A stretch of DNA of 64,000 bases, from positions 1,240,983 through 1,304,982 of the forward strand of contig KE159795.1 in assembly GCA_000403475.2 (NCBI GenBank), given 5' to 3'. Positions 1-8,444 of the stretch are shown here, piece by piece (position 1 is the stretch's first letter; each line of letters opens with the position of its first letter). The translations under genes and the position numbers were made by a program. A model generated the notes under the pieces. The model was not told the DNA's origin. It searched no databases and saw only the letters and a program-made list of their open reading frames with translations. Origin of the DNA: Lachnospiraceae bacterium MD308. GTDB lineage: Bacteria > Bacillota > Clostridia > Lachnospirales > Lachnospiraceae.

Positions 1-1449
1 CAGATTGCCGCCGTCCTCGGTAATCCATGTATCGTATCCTTTGGGCAGACGCTTGATAAAGCTGTGGGCATGGGAGGCCTTCGCCGCCGCTGTAATCTGC
101 TCCTGTGTAGCATCCGGCTTTCCCATGATGATATTGTCCCGGATTGTCCCGGTCTTAAGCCATGTCTCCTGGAGCACCATACCGTATCCCGCCCGAAGAC
201 TTTTTCTTGTCAGCTCCCGGATGTCTATATCTTCCACACGTATACTTCCGTCCGTCACATCATAAAACCGCATCAAAAGGTTGATCAGAGTCGTCTTCCC
301 GCACCCGGTCGGCCCCACGATTGCCACTCTCTGTCCCGGCTTCACTTCCAGATTAAAATGCTCAATAAGCTTTCTCTCCGGCACATAGGAAAAGGACACA
401 TCTGACAGACTTATATTGCCCTTCACATCTGTAAGCTTCACTGCCGTCTCCGGCTCCGGCACCTGCGGCTCCTCTTCGATCAGGTCAAAAATCCGCTTCG
501 CACAAGCGATTGCATTCTGAAGCTCCGTAACTACACCGGATATCTCATTAAACGGCTTCGTATACTGGTTTGCATAACTCAAAAAGCTGGTAAGCTGGCC
601 TACACTGAGCGACCCGTTGATTACCCCGATTGCTCCTGTCACACCGACTCCCGTGTACACCAGGCTATTGACAAAACGGGTAGCAGGATTGGTAATTGAT
701 GAGAAGAACACCGCTTTCAAAGAGCATGACTGCAGCCTCGCATTTACCTCGTCAAACTTCTCCATAACATTCTCCGTCTGCCCGAATGCCTGCACAATCT
801 TCTGGTTCCCAATCATCTCTTCAATCAGCCCTGTCTGCTCCCCTCTCGTCTCCGACTGCAGTTTGAACATCGCATATGTGCGCTTTGCGATAAAACCTGC
901 CACCAGGAAGGATACCGGCGTAATCAGCACAACTACCAGCGTAATCTTCACATTCACCGAGAGCATGAAACAAAATGTTCCCGCAATCGTCGCAATTCCG
1001 GCAAACAACTGGGTAAATCCCATCAAAAGTCCGTCAGCGAACTGATCCACATCCGCAATTACCCGGCTGACCACCTCTCCGTAAGGATGTCCGTCGATAT
1101 ATTTGAGCGGCAGAATCTCTATCTTCTTAAATGCATCATTGCGAATGTCGCGCACGATCTGGTATGTCATCTTATTATTGCAGATGTTCATCAACCATTG
1201 GGCAAATGCAGTAACCAGAATACAGATGCCTATCTGAACAAGGATTTCCATCACTCCCCCAAAGTCTACCTGCCCCTCTGTCACAATACAGTCCACTGCT
1301 TTTCCTGTAAGCTTCGGAATATAGAGCGTGAGGGCAACGGTAACTATTGACAGCAATACAGTAAACAAAAGAAAAATCCGGTAGCGCCCAAGCCGGCGAA
1401 ATACTTTCTTTAGCGTCTCCGTCTGCCTGTCTTTGCCATGTTTTCCCAT
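1..1449 (-). CDS. ABC exporter half-transporter, permease-ATPase (3' end outside window)
   Basis: The reading frame starts at ATG 1449 and stays open to the left edge, giving about 483 residues. An N-terminal exporter-type membrane domain (roughly residues 1-320) is followed by the start of the nucleotide-binding domain, with Walker A GPTGCGKT near residue 380 and the Q-loop region VLQETWL. The signature motif and Walker B lie beyond the edge. It starts one base after the stop of the upstream ABC half-transporter, so the two are translationally coupled and probably form a heterodimeric exporter. The substrate cannot be told from sequence; lipids, drugs and peptides are all exported by this class. 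Confidence 0.9.
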   Translation of the reverse strand, partial: MGKHGKDRQTETLKKVFRRLGRYRIFLLFTVLLSIVTVALTLYIPKLTGKAVDCIVTEGQVDFGGVMEILVQIGICILVTAFAQWLMNICNNKMTYQIVRDIRNDAFKKIEILPLKYIDGHPYGEVVSRVIADVDQFADGLLMGFTQLFAGIATIAGTFCFMLSVNVKITLVVVLITPVSFLVAGFIAKRTYAMFKLQSETRGEQTGLIEEMIGNQKIVQAFGQTENVMEKFDEVNARLQSCSLKAVFFSSITNPATRFVNSLVYTGVGVTGAIGVINGSLSVGQLTSFLSYANQYTKPFNEISGVVTELQNAIACAKRIFDLIEEEPQVPEPETAVKLTDVKGNISLSDVSFSYVPERKLIEHFNLEVKPGQRVAIVGPTGCGKTTLINLLMRFYDVTDGSIRVEDIDIRELTRKSLRAGYGMVLQETWLKTGTIRDNIIMGKPDATQEQITAAAKASHAHSFIKRLPKGYDTWITEDGGNL

Positions 1450-1450
1450 C

Positions 1451-3223
1451 TTACTGCGCCCCCTTTTCTCTTTCCTGCGCTTCCTTCGGAAACTGTGAGT
1501 AATATATCTCCTGATAGATTCCGCAATCTCTAAGCAGCTCCTCATGTGTCCCAAGACCTGCCAGTTCTCCGTCTTCCAGCACTAAGATCATATCAGCGTA
1601 CATGATAGAAGACGCCCTCTGGGATACGATAAACACCGTCGGGCTGCCCTTCATCTGCCGGATTGCCGCGCGAAGCTTCGCATCTGTAGCAAAATCGAGC
1701 GCCGAGGCGCTGTCATCTAAGATTAATATCTCCGGCCTGCGCACCAACGCTCTGGCAATCGTAAGTCTCTGCCGCTGGCCCCCCGACAGGTTCTTCCCAT
1801 CCTGAGAAACCTTAAACGAAAGCCCCTCTTCCCGGCCCTCTACAAACTCCTTTGCCTGCGCGGTCTCCACCGCCTCCCAAAGCTCTGCATCAGAAGCCGT
1901 CTCGTTCCCCCAGCGTAAGTTTTCGGCAATCGTCCCCTTGAATAATACTGCCTTTTGCGCAACGACGCCAATCCTCCCGCGAAGGCTTTTAATCTTATAA
2001 TCTTTCACATCTTTTCCGCCGATTCTCACCTGACCGGCAGACACGTCATAAAATCTCGGAATCAGATTGACAACTGATGATTTGCCCGAGCCTGTCCCTC
2101 CGATGATTCCAACCGTCTGCCCTTTCTTCACACGAAAGCTGACGGCGTTCAGTGAATCTGCCCCTGCGCCCTCATAGCGCATAGACACATGGTCAAATTC
2201 CACAAACGCTTCTTCCGCATCTTTTTTCCCGGTGTCTTCGCCATCCAAAAATTTACCGTCCGCAGTCCCCTCCGGTATGCCTGCCTTCTCGTCAAACACA
2301 CGCTGAATCCGGTTCCCACAGGCTATCGCTTTTGTCACAGTAATGATAAGGTTCGCAAGCTTCACCAGCTCCACAAGAATCTGGGACATGTAATTGATGA
2401 GCGCTACAACCTCGCCCTGGGTAAGAATCCCTGTATCTACACGCAGGGCTCCCACATAGATCAGCACAATCAGCGCTCCATTCACGATAATATATGTCAA
2501 AGGATTCATCAACCCCGAGAGCTTTCCAACATATTTCTGCGCATCGGTCAATTCCTGGTTGCTCTTTTCAAAATGCCGCACTTCATCCCGCTCTTTATTA
2601 AACGCGCGGATAACTCTTGCTCCCATCAAATTCTCTCTCGTTATCAAAAGCACTCTGTCAAGATTCGACTGCACTTTTTTATAGAGAGGCATCGTAATCA
2701 GCATAATTCCAAACACAACAACGGAAAGCAGCGGAATCGTCACCACGAACACCAACGCTCCCTTAACGTCCACTGTAAACGCCATCACCATCGCCCCCAC
2801 CACGATAAATGGCGAGCGAAGAAAAAGCCGCAGTACCAGATTCACTCCCGACTGCACCTGGTTGACATCACTGGTCATCCTTGTAATCAATGTAGATGTC
2901 CCGATGGTGTCCATTTTTGCATAACTAAAATTCTGAATATGTGCAAACAAAGACTTTCTAAGCTCCGTCGCAAAACCGGTGGCCGCCTTTGCCGAAAAAT
3001 ACTGTGCGGTAATCGAACAGACAAGTCCGATTACCCCCAGCGCCACCATAATCAGGCACATCCTGATTACATACGGCTTATCTCCGTTTGAAATTCCGTT
3101 ATCAATGACTGCCGCCATCACAAGAGGCACAAGGAGCTCAAAAGATGCTTCTAAAAGTTTGAACAGCGGCGCAAGAACTGTCTCTTTTTTGTAATTTCTC
3201 AAATAGATAAGTAATGATTTCAT
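1451..3223 (-). CDS. ABC exporter half-transporter, permease-ATPase (degenerate-site partner)
   Basis: This 590-residue protein has an exporter-type membrane domain (about residues 1-320) and a C-terminal nucleotide-binding domain with Walker A GGTGSGKSS, signature LSGGQRQRL and Walker B LILDDSASALD. The residue after the Walker B aspartate is Asp where most ABC ATPases have the catalytic Glu. In known heterodimeric exporters one subunit carries exactly this change, which fits pairing with the adjacent downstream half-transporter. ATG 3223 is chosen because AGGGGTGAT sits just upstream; an in-frame ATG at 3247 lies inside the preceding gene and has a poorer site. It follows the alpha/beta hydrolase after 13 bases, so the three genes form an operon. 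Confidence 0.92.
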   Translation of the reverse strand: MKSLLIYLRNYKKETVLAPLFKLLEASFELLVPLVMAAVIDNGISNGDKPYVIRMCLIMVALGVIGLVCSITAQYFSAKAATGFATELRKSLFAHIQNFSYAKMDTIGTSTLITRMTSDVNQVQSGVNLVLRLFLRSPFIVVGAMVMAFTVDVKGALVFVVTIPLLSVVVFGIMLITMPLYKKVQSNLDRVLLITRENLMGARVIRAFNKERDEVRHFEKSNQELTDAQKYVGKLSGLMNPLTYIIVNGALIVLIYVGALRVDTGILTQGEVVALINYMSQILVELVKLANLIITVTKAIACGNRIQRVFDEKAGIPEGTADGKFLDGEDTGKKDAEEAFVEFDHVSMRYEGAGADSLNAVSFRVKKGQTVGIIGGTGSGKSSVVNLIPRFYDVSAGQVRIGGKDVKDYKIKSLRGRIGVVAQKAVLFKGTIAENLRWGNETASDAELWEAVETAQAKEFVEGREEGLSFKVSQDGKNLSGGQRQRLTIARALVRRPEILILDDSASALDFATDAKLRAAIRQMKGSPTVFIVSQRASSIMYADMILVLEDGELAGLGTHEELLRDCGIYQEIYYSQFPKEAQEREKGAQ

Positions 3224-3236
3224 TATATCACCCCTG

Positions 3237-3953
3237 TTAGGATGCACCTTTTTTTCTATTTTCAGTCTTTCTGTTTTCCTCCAGGAAATTCACAACCTCC
3301 AGATTAAACAAATCATAGTTCTCATTGGCAATAAAATGGTTGCCCGGAATCGTGACAAGCTTCGCCGCCGGAAGTTTCTTATATATCTTCCTGCTGTGAC
3401 TTTTCTTAATCATATCGTCCTCCCCGACAATCACAAGTGTCGGTACACGCACCTCTTTGAGCTCATTAACAGGAATATTTGGTTCCTTTACCATCAGTCT
3501 CAAAAGCTCCATCTTCCGATTCGCCGCTTCGCTCTCATCAGCAGCCGCTCTGGCTGCTCTGTATTCTTTCATCAGGGAAAACCTTACAGATGTTTTTAAT
3601 CCACCAGGATTTAGATTCGCCCCATTCAAAATAAGGCGGTTCACTCGCTCTGGATGTCGAATTGTAAAAAGAAGCGCAATATTCGCCCCATCGGAAAAGC
3701 CCAGCATATCAGCACGTCTGATCTCATGCTCCTTCATAAAAACATATAAATCATCTGCAAACTGGCTGATTGTAAACGGCTCTTCCCCCCTGGGCGTTTT
3801 TCCATGTCCTCTGGTATCTACCGCAATTACACGGTATGTCTTCTGGAAAAAAGCAATCTGGTGACTGAAATAAGTTCCGTCTTCGCCATTCCCATGCAGT
3901 AATATAAGCGGCTCCCCATTTCCTCTCACAACATAATGAAGCTGTACATCCAT
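3237..3953 (-). CDS. Alpha/beta-fold hydrolase
   Basis: This is a 238-residue soluble alpha/beta hydrolase. It has the oxyanion-hole LLHGNGED segment near residue 19, the nucleophile elbow GFSDG near residue 86, a likely acid in VGEDD and the catalytic histidine in GNHF near the C terminus. The length is normal for the family. It is the first gene of an operon with the ABC exporter pair, with AGAGGAAG before the ATG. The substrate is unknown. Its place before an exporter hints at detoxification or processing of an exported compound, but that is inference only. Confidence 0.85.
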   Translation of the reverse strand: MDVQLHYVVRGNGEPLILLHGNGEDGTYFSHQIAFFQKTYRVIAVDTRGHGKTPRGEEPFTISQFADDLYVFMKEHEIRRADMLGFSDGANIALLFTIRHPERVNRLILNGANLNPGGLKTSVRFSLMKEYRAARAAADESEAANRKMELLRLMVKEPNIPVNELKEVRVPTLVIVGEDDMIKKSHSRKIYKKLPAAKLVTIPGNHFIANENYDLFNLEVVNFLEENRKTENRKKGAS

Positions 3954-4090
3954 GTAAAATCTTCCTCTCTTTTTCTTAGTTCGTAATTATGTCAGCAATT
4001 CCTTTTGGAAAACATTAACTTTGTTCCAAATAAATATTAACATAAGACCTATTATTTTCCAAGAAAAATCGCAAAAAAGAAGCCCGGATA

Positions 4091-4573
4091 TTACCCCTCG
4101 CTGCACAGCACGATAATCTTCCTCGGCGTCGTCTGAGGCGGTATGCTTCTGGTCGTAACTGTATAGTATACCAGCAGAATATGCTCTCCGAGATTGCAGG
4201 TAATATTCTGTCCGTTTATCGTCTTTATAACTGTACCTGCCCCTACATTGAGCTGCAAAGAACCGTCCGCCGCTGTAAGATTCTCATCAAAATAATTCAG
4301 CATGACCTGTTCATTCCTTCCAAGTACTGTTACAATCTGCGCGCGGTACTGCGGCGGGAAGATAAGCGGCACCGGAAGATTGCTGTCATAGAATGCCGCC
4401 ACACGCATCCCCTGCCTGAGCTGCCTGCTATCAATAATCACTGTGTCCATGTCCACAGCAAAATTCACAATACCATTTTCCGTCCTCAGCGAAACCATCT
4501 GACTGCAGCAATCGTTACCCCTCGTTATATTCATAATCACACCTATAACCGGAACTAAACTTGTATAATCCAT
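4091..4573 (-). CDS. Uncharacterised 160-residue beta-rich protein with two similar halves
   Basis: I do not recognise the family. The protein has no signal peptide and no membrane segment. It is rich in Val, Ile, Thr and Asn, which suggests all-beta structure. The two halves look alike: each ends in a Tyr-containing strand, then PPQ, then an Arg followed by a hydrophobic strand (around residues 68-80 and 143-155), so it may be a tandem of small beta-barrel or OB-like domains. Cysteines occur at about positions 22, 23, 125 and 157. It is transcribed away from the coiled-coil gene at 4725. The two genes share a 150-base divergent promoter region. Confidence 0.65.
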   Translation of the reverse strand: MDYTSLVPVIGVIMNITRGNDCCSQMVSLRTENGIVNFAVDMDTVIIDSRQLRQGMRVAAFYDSNLPVPLIFPPQYRAQIVTVLGRNEQVMLNYFDENLTAADGSLQLNVGAGTVIKTINGQNITCNLGEHILLVYYTVTTRSIPPQTTPRKIIVLCSEG

Positions 4574-4724
4574 AATAATCTCCTAACGCTTTTTTTATAG
4601 ATTATGTCATCTGTGGGAAATTGGTTCAATCTTGTTGCAAATTTACTGCAATTCTGCTTTTATCTCTCTTGACATTTGTGTTAAAAACGCGCAAAATAAT
4701 TGTGTTAAAAAAGACAGAGAGGTG
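4574..4724. promoter_or_regulatory. Divergent promoter region with a 12-bp direct repeat
   Basis: This 151-base gap separates two divergent genes. A TTGACA box lies at 4669-4674 on the plus strand, but no good -10 sits at 17 bases; AATAAT at 4695-4700 is 20 bases away. TTGTGTTAAAAA occurs twice in direct orientation (4676-4687 and 4700-4711), 24 bases apart, overlapping the putative promoter of the plus-strand gene. Such spacing could serve a dimeric regulator. Confidence 0.4.
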
Positions 4725-5690
4725 ATGGAATTGTATTCAAACGAACCACGAATGATGAACAGGGATACAGCACAACTAATGATTGAAGAAATGAAGAATG
4801 AGCTTGAAAGACAAAAGAAACTGCTGGATAAAAAAGACCGGGAAATTGAAGAACTGCAAAATCTCCTTAATAACGGCAATTCCAGACCAATTCAGGGTAC
4901 GGAAGACCGCCCTGACAAACAAAGCGACAGCCTGGATATGGTGTATAGCATTGTATCTAATCTTGAAAAGTATACGAATGAAGAAGTATTGTTCTATGCC
5001 GCGCCGATATTGGCAGAACTTATGAATACAAAAGACGCGGCTGTATATATGGCGGTAAACAGAGATTACGCCAGATTATTTTCGGCCACTTCACAAAAAG
5101 CCCGCAGTCTTGGAAATTCCATAAAGTATTCGGCGCTGGAAGATATATACAGTGATTTGAAAGAAAGACAGATTTATATCAATACGTCCGGCAAAGCCGA
5201 CCGTCCGTTAATGGCAAGCGGAGTATACGCCGAAGACGAATTACAGGTAATTCTGATGTTCTGGGGGATTCCAAAACAGCAGATCACGCTGCACACTGCA
5301 AACCGCCTGACGGCAATCACAATCCTTGTCCAGAATGCAGTTCTGCGTGCAAAGCGCTGCATGGCAAGCTTCAGGCGCAAGAATTATATGGAAGGAACGA
5401 ATGTACTGAATGAAGACGCATTTACATCTCTCGTCAGAGCATTCCTTGAAGCAAAATCAAACGGACTGACAGAATGTACCCTGGTCAAGATTATGATGGG
5501 ATATCAAAACTACCATGAAATTGCCGAAAAGATTGCCTGCAACATCCGTCAGACAGACTATATGGGAATCATGGACGGCGGGAAACTTTACATACTGCTT
5601 TCCAATACAGATATTAAAAATGCCGACGTTGTCAAGCAGCGTCTGCTGAACCTTGGTTATCAGAGTGTGCTTGAGGAAACACCGGAATAA
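4725..5690 (+). CDS. Coiled-coil, GAF-like and degenerate GGDEF-like signalling protein
   Basis: This protein of about 320 residues begins with a strongly charged coiled coil (about residues 13-48), followed by a region with GAF-like character (about 70-200). The C-terminal part (about 215-320) resembles a GGDEF domain whose signature has decayed: the expected R..D......GGDEF is RQTDYMGIMDGGKLY, so cyclase activity is not expected. The overall order recalls PelD-type c-di-GMP receptors, but that is inference. GAGAGGTG directly abuts ATG 4725; TTG 4731, six bases after it, could be the real start. It is followed after 52 bases by an AAA-ATPase gene on the same strand. Confidence 0.6.
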   Translation: MELYSNEPRMMNRDTAQLMIEEMKNELERQKKLLDKKDREIEELQNLLNNGNSRPIQGTEDRPDKQSDSLDMVYSIVSNLEKYTNEEVLFYAAPILAELMNTKDAAVYMAVNRDYARLFSATSQKARSLGNSIKYSALEDIYSDLKERQIYINTSGKADRPLMASGVYAEDELQVILMFWGIPKQQITLHTANRLTAITILVQNAVLRAKRCMASFRRKNYMEGTNVLNEDAFTSLVRAFLEAKSNGLTECTLVKIMMGYQNYHEIAEKIACNIRQTDYMGIMDGGKLYILLSNTDIKNADVVKQRLLNLGYQSVLEETPE

Positions 5691-5742
5691 AGCGTTTACC
5701 CATTGATAAGCTAAGCTCAAACCAGAAAACGGGGTATATTTT

Positions 5743-7323
5743 ATGGGAATCTATCTTAATCCAGGCAACAAAGGATTTTGGGAATCAATCCGTTCTAAAA
5801 TATATGTGGATAAAACAAACCTTATCTCATACACGAACAGTCTCCTTAATACAGAAGATAAGTTCGCCTGTGTCAGCAGACCCAGGCGTTTCGGCAAGTC
5901 TATGGCTCTCAAAATGCTTGCTGCCTATTACAGCCAGGGCTGTGATTCCGCAGATTTATTTAAAGGATTAAAAATAGAAAATAACGATACATTCCAAACT
6001 CACCTGAATAAGTATAATGTGATTTTTTTAAATATGCAGCAATTTCTAATTGAGGCAGATTCCGAAAATATAACAGAATATTTGGAACGGGAACTGCTTG
6101 AAGAGCTTTTCGAGGAATACGGAGATGTTTTGACAGGGCGGAATATGGGAATTGCCGCCGCGTTAAGACGGATTTATGCAAAAACGGATAATCAGTTTAT
6201 TTTTCTAATCGATGAGTGGGACTGTGTGATGCGGGAAAGACAGGCGGCAGAGACCTTGCAGAAACAGTATCTTGATTTCCTGAGAAATCTTTTAAAAGAT
6301 CAGCCTTATGTTGCCCTTGCGTACATGACTGGTATTCTTCCTGTAAAGAAATATGGACAGCATTCCGCTCTTAATATGTTCTGGGAATATTCTATGACAG
6401 AGCAGTTTGCATTTGAAGAGTATACCGGCTTTACAGAAGATGAGGTAAAGGAGCTTTGCAGACAGTATGACATGGATTTTTCTACAATCAGCAGTTGGTA
6501 TGACGGCTACAGTTTCCGGAGATTTAAACACATATATAATCCCAGATCTGTTGTGGCAGCTATGAAGAATCACGTGCTGTCAAATTACTGGACTTCGACG
6601 GAGACATATGAGGCTTTAAAACTCTATATGGATATGGATTTTGACGGACTGAAAAGCGACATTGTACAAATACTTGGCGGAGAGCGCATAATGGTAAACA
6701 CACTAAGCTTTCAAAATGACATGCACACTTTCAGGACAAAAGATGATGTTCTTACTCTGTTGATTCATCTGGGCTATCTGGGTTTTTGTCAGGAAACAAA
6801 GGAGGCCTTTATCCCGAATAAAGAAATTATGGGAGAATTTGAAAATGCCATGAGTGTAAGCGGCTGGCCGGAAATCATGCGTATTCTCAAAGCTTCAGAA
6901 CAGCTCCTTTCAGACACTTTGAGCGGTGACGCAGCGAGTGTCGCCTGTGGGCTTGACAGAGCACATACAGAGGCTTCCTCTATACTCACATATAATGATG
7001 AAAATTCCCTTAGCTGCGCCATAGGCCTTGCATATTACAGCGCAAGAAAGGACTATCGACTCATCAGAGAGCTCCCCTCCGGGCGGGGCTTTGCGGATGT
7101 AGTATTCCTGCCGCTTCCGTCTGTTAACAAGCCTGCCCTTGTGGTAGAATTAAAATATGACAAGACCGCAGATGCCGCTATACAGCAGATAAAAGACAGA
7201 AAGTACACGCAGGCACTGGATGGCTATATCGGTGAAATCCTGCTGGTAGGTATTAACTATGCAAAAGAGCGCAAAGATAAGCCCCATAGCTGTATAATCG
7301 AAAAAGTGAAAAAGCCGCATTAG
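5743..7323 (+). CDS. AAA-ATPase-like protein with C-terminal PD-(D/E)XK nuclease domain
   Basis: This 526-residue protein matches the AAA-ATPase-like family (PF09820 type) with a C-terminal PD-(D/E)XK domain. The Walker A-like segment is SRPRRFGKS near residue 45 and the Walker B-like segment is IFLIDEWDC near residue 158. The C-terminal nuclease core shows GFADVVFLP and VVELKYDK, the D...ExK pattern. Such genes occur in multiple copies in anaerobic gut bacteria and their role is unclear; defence or mobile-element association has been suggested for relatives but is not shown. The stop codon lies in the loop of a terminator hairpin. Confidence 0.85.
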   Translation: MGIYLNPGNKGFWESIRSKIYVDKTNLISYTNSLLNTEDKFACVSRPRRFGKSMALKMLAAYYSQGCDSADLFKGLKIENNDTFQTHLNKYNVIFLNMQQFLIEADSENITEYLERELLEELFEEYGDVLTGRNMGIAAALRRIYAKTDNQFIFLIDEWDCVMRERQAAETLQKQYLDFLRNLLKDQPYVALAYMTGILPVKKYGQHSALNMFWEYSMTEQFAFEEYTGFTEDEVKELCRQYDMDFSTISSWYDGYSFRRFKHIYNPRSVVAAMKNHVLSNYWTSTETYEALKLYMDMDFDGLKSDIVQILGGERIMVNTLSFQNDMHTFRTKDDVLTLLIHLGYLGFCQETKEAFIPNKEIMGEFENAMSVSGWPEIMRILKASEQLLSDTLSGDAASVACGLDRAHTEASSILTYNDENSLSCAIGLAYYSARKDYRLIRELPSGRGFADVVFLPLPSVNKPALVVELKYDKTADAAIQQIKDRKYTQALDGYIGEILLVGINYAKERKDKPHSCIIEKVKKPH

Positions 7324-7331
7324 CGGCTTTT
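7310..7331. terminator. Bidirectional rho-independent terminator
   Basis: AAAAGCCGC at 7310-7318 pairs with GCGGCTTTT at 7323-7331 around an ATTA loop. Both strands end in a T run, so it can serve the ATPase gene (plus) and the ornithine-cyclodeaminase-like gene (minus), which converge here. Confidence 0.85.
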
Positions 7332-7376
7332 CTATATTTACAACCGTTTTAAAATATAATAGCACCACCAATAGAC

Positions 7377-8363
7377 TTATCCCCACTGCGTGCCCACGCC
7401 GGCTTCCACCGCTTTGTCATATACCATCTTCGCCGTCACAAGATCCTGGGCGCCGACGCCGACCGTCTCATACACAATTATCTCCTCATCGTTTTCCCTG
7501 CCTATGAGCTCTCCATTTACAACCGCCCCGATGTCTCCTGTAAAATCATCCTCGGTAATGACACCTTTCTCAAGCGGGATCAGGATGTCGCCGGACTCGG
7601 AAAGCACCGCGTCCTTAGAGTCAAAGTAAATCTTTGACGATCTCGGGAGGACCGCCGGGTCTAACTCCTGCATATGATGCTGATATGCGCCCACACAGCT
7701 TATGGTACATCCTTTTTTCACCTTCGTGCCGTCAAATACCGGCTCAGAAGACGGCGTGGCCGTAACGATAAGGTCAGCGTCATCAATCGCCTCGTCAGAA
7801 GTCCTTACCGCTGTAATACTCGTTCCGTAATCTTTTAATTCTTCCTGCATCTTCTCCGCGAACCTGACCGTTTTCTCGTAATTCCGGGCGCACACCCGCA
7901 CTTCCTCCAGATTCCTTACTGCCAGCATCGCCTCTAGCTGGCAGGCTGCCTGTCCTCCGGTTCCAATCAAAGCTCCAATGCGGCAGTCCTTTTTTGCCAG
8001 TAGGTCAAATGCCGCTCCGGAAGACGCCCCGGTCCTCAGCTCCGTCACATAAGTTCCGTCAAGAACTGCCGTTATGACTCCTGTCTTCCCGTCTATCAAA
8101 AGTACCTGCGCCGGGCATACGGGCAAACCGCTCTCTGCATTTTTCGGGAAAATATTCACAGCCTTCAGTGACGCCGCATCTAGCTCCGGCGCATATGCCG
8201 GCATGAACAGAAAACAGCCGTCATGTTCCGGCGCCAAAATCTTCGTCCGCAGCGGCGTCTCGCATTTCCCCTCCGCCACAAGGGCAAACGCTTTTTTATC
8301 CGCCTCCACCGCATCCCGCATAGGAAATACTTTCTTAATGTCCTCTCTTGACAATAGTAACAT
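7377..8363 (-). CDS. Ornithine cyclodeaminase / mu-crystallin family protein
   Basis: This protein of about 328 residues belongs to the ornithine cyclodeaminase/mu-crystallin family, NAD(P)-dependent enzymes acting on amino acids or cyclic imines. It has the family's RTGA segment (ELRTGASSGAA) near residue 110, the dinucleotide-binding GTGGQA near residue 134 and a C-terminal ETVGVGAQDL. The family includes ornithine cyclodeaminase, alanine dehydrogenase and ketimine/pyrroline-2-carboxylate reductases, which cannot be separated here. ATG 8363 is chosen because AAGGAGGAG precedes it. It lies 81 bases after the IlvD/Edd dehydratase gene on the same strand and is probably co-transcribed with it, suggesting a shared catabolic route. 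Confidence 0.88.
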   Translation of the reverse strand: MLLLSREDIKKVFPMRDAVEADKKAFALVAEGKCETPLRTKILAPEHDGCFLFMPAYAPELDAASLKAVNIFPKNAESGLPVCPAQVLLIDGKTGVITAVLDGTYVTELRTGASSGAAFDLLAKKDCRIGALIGTGGQAACQLEAMLAVRNLEEVRVCARNYEKTVRFAEKMQEELKDYGTSITAVRTSDEAIDDADLIVTATPSSEPVFDGTKVKKGCTISCVGAYQHHMQELDPAVLPRSSKIYFDSKDAVLSESGDILIPLEKGVITEDDFTGDIGAVVNGELIGRENDEEIIVYETVGVGAQDLVTAKMVYDKAVEAGVGTQWG

Positions 8364-8444
8364 ATCGCTCCTCCTTACCTGCACTTTCTGTATGTTTTTC
8401 CATTAACCTAATCATAATTCATAGCCGTACACAAATCAATCCCC

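Noticed and set aside
2189-3091. Long plus-strand frame of 300 codons
   Set aside because: It is antisense to the ABC exporter gene and its His/Arg-rich composition is typical of a shadow frame.
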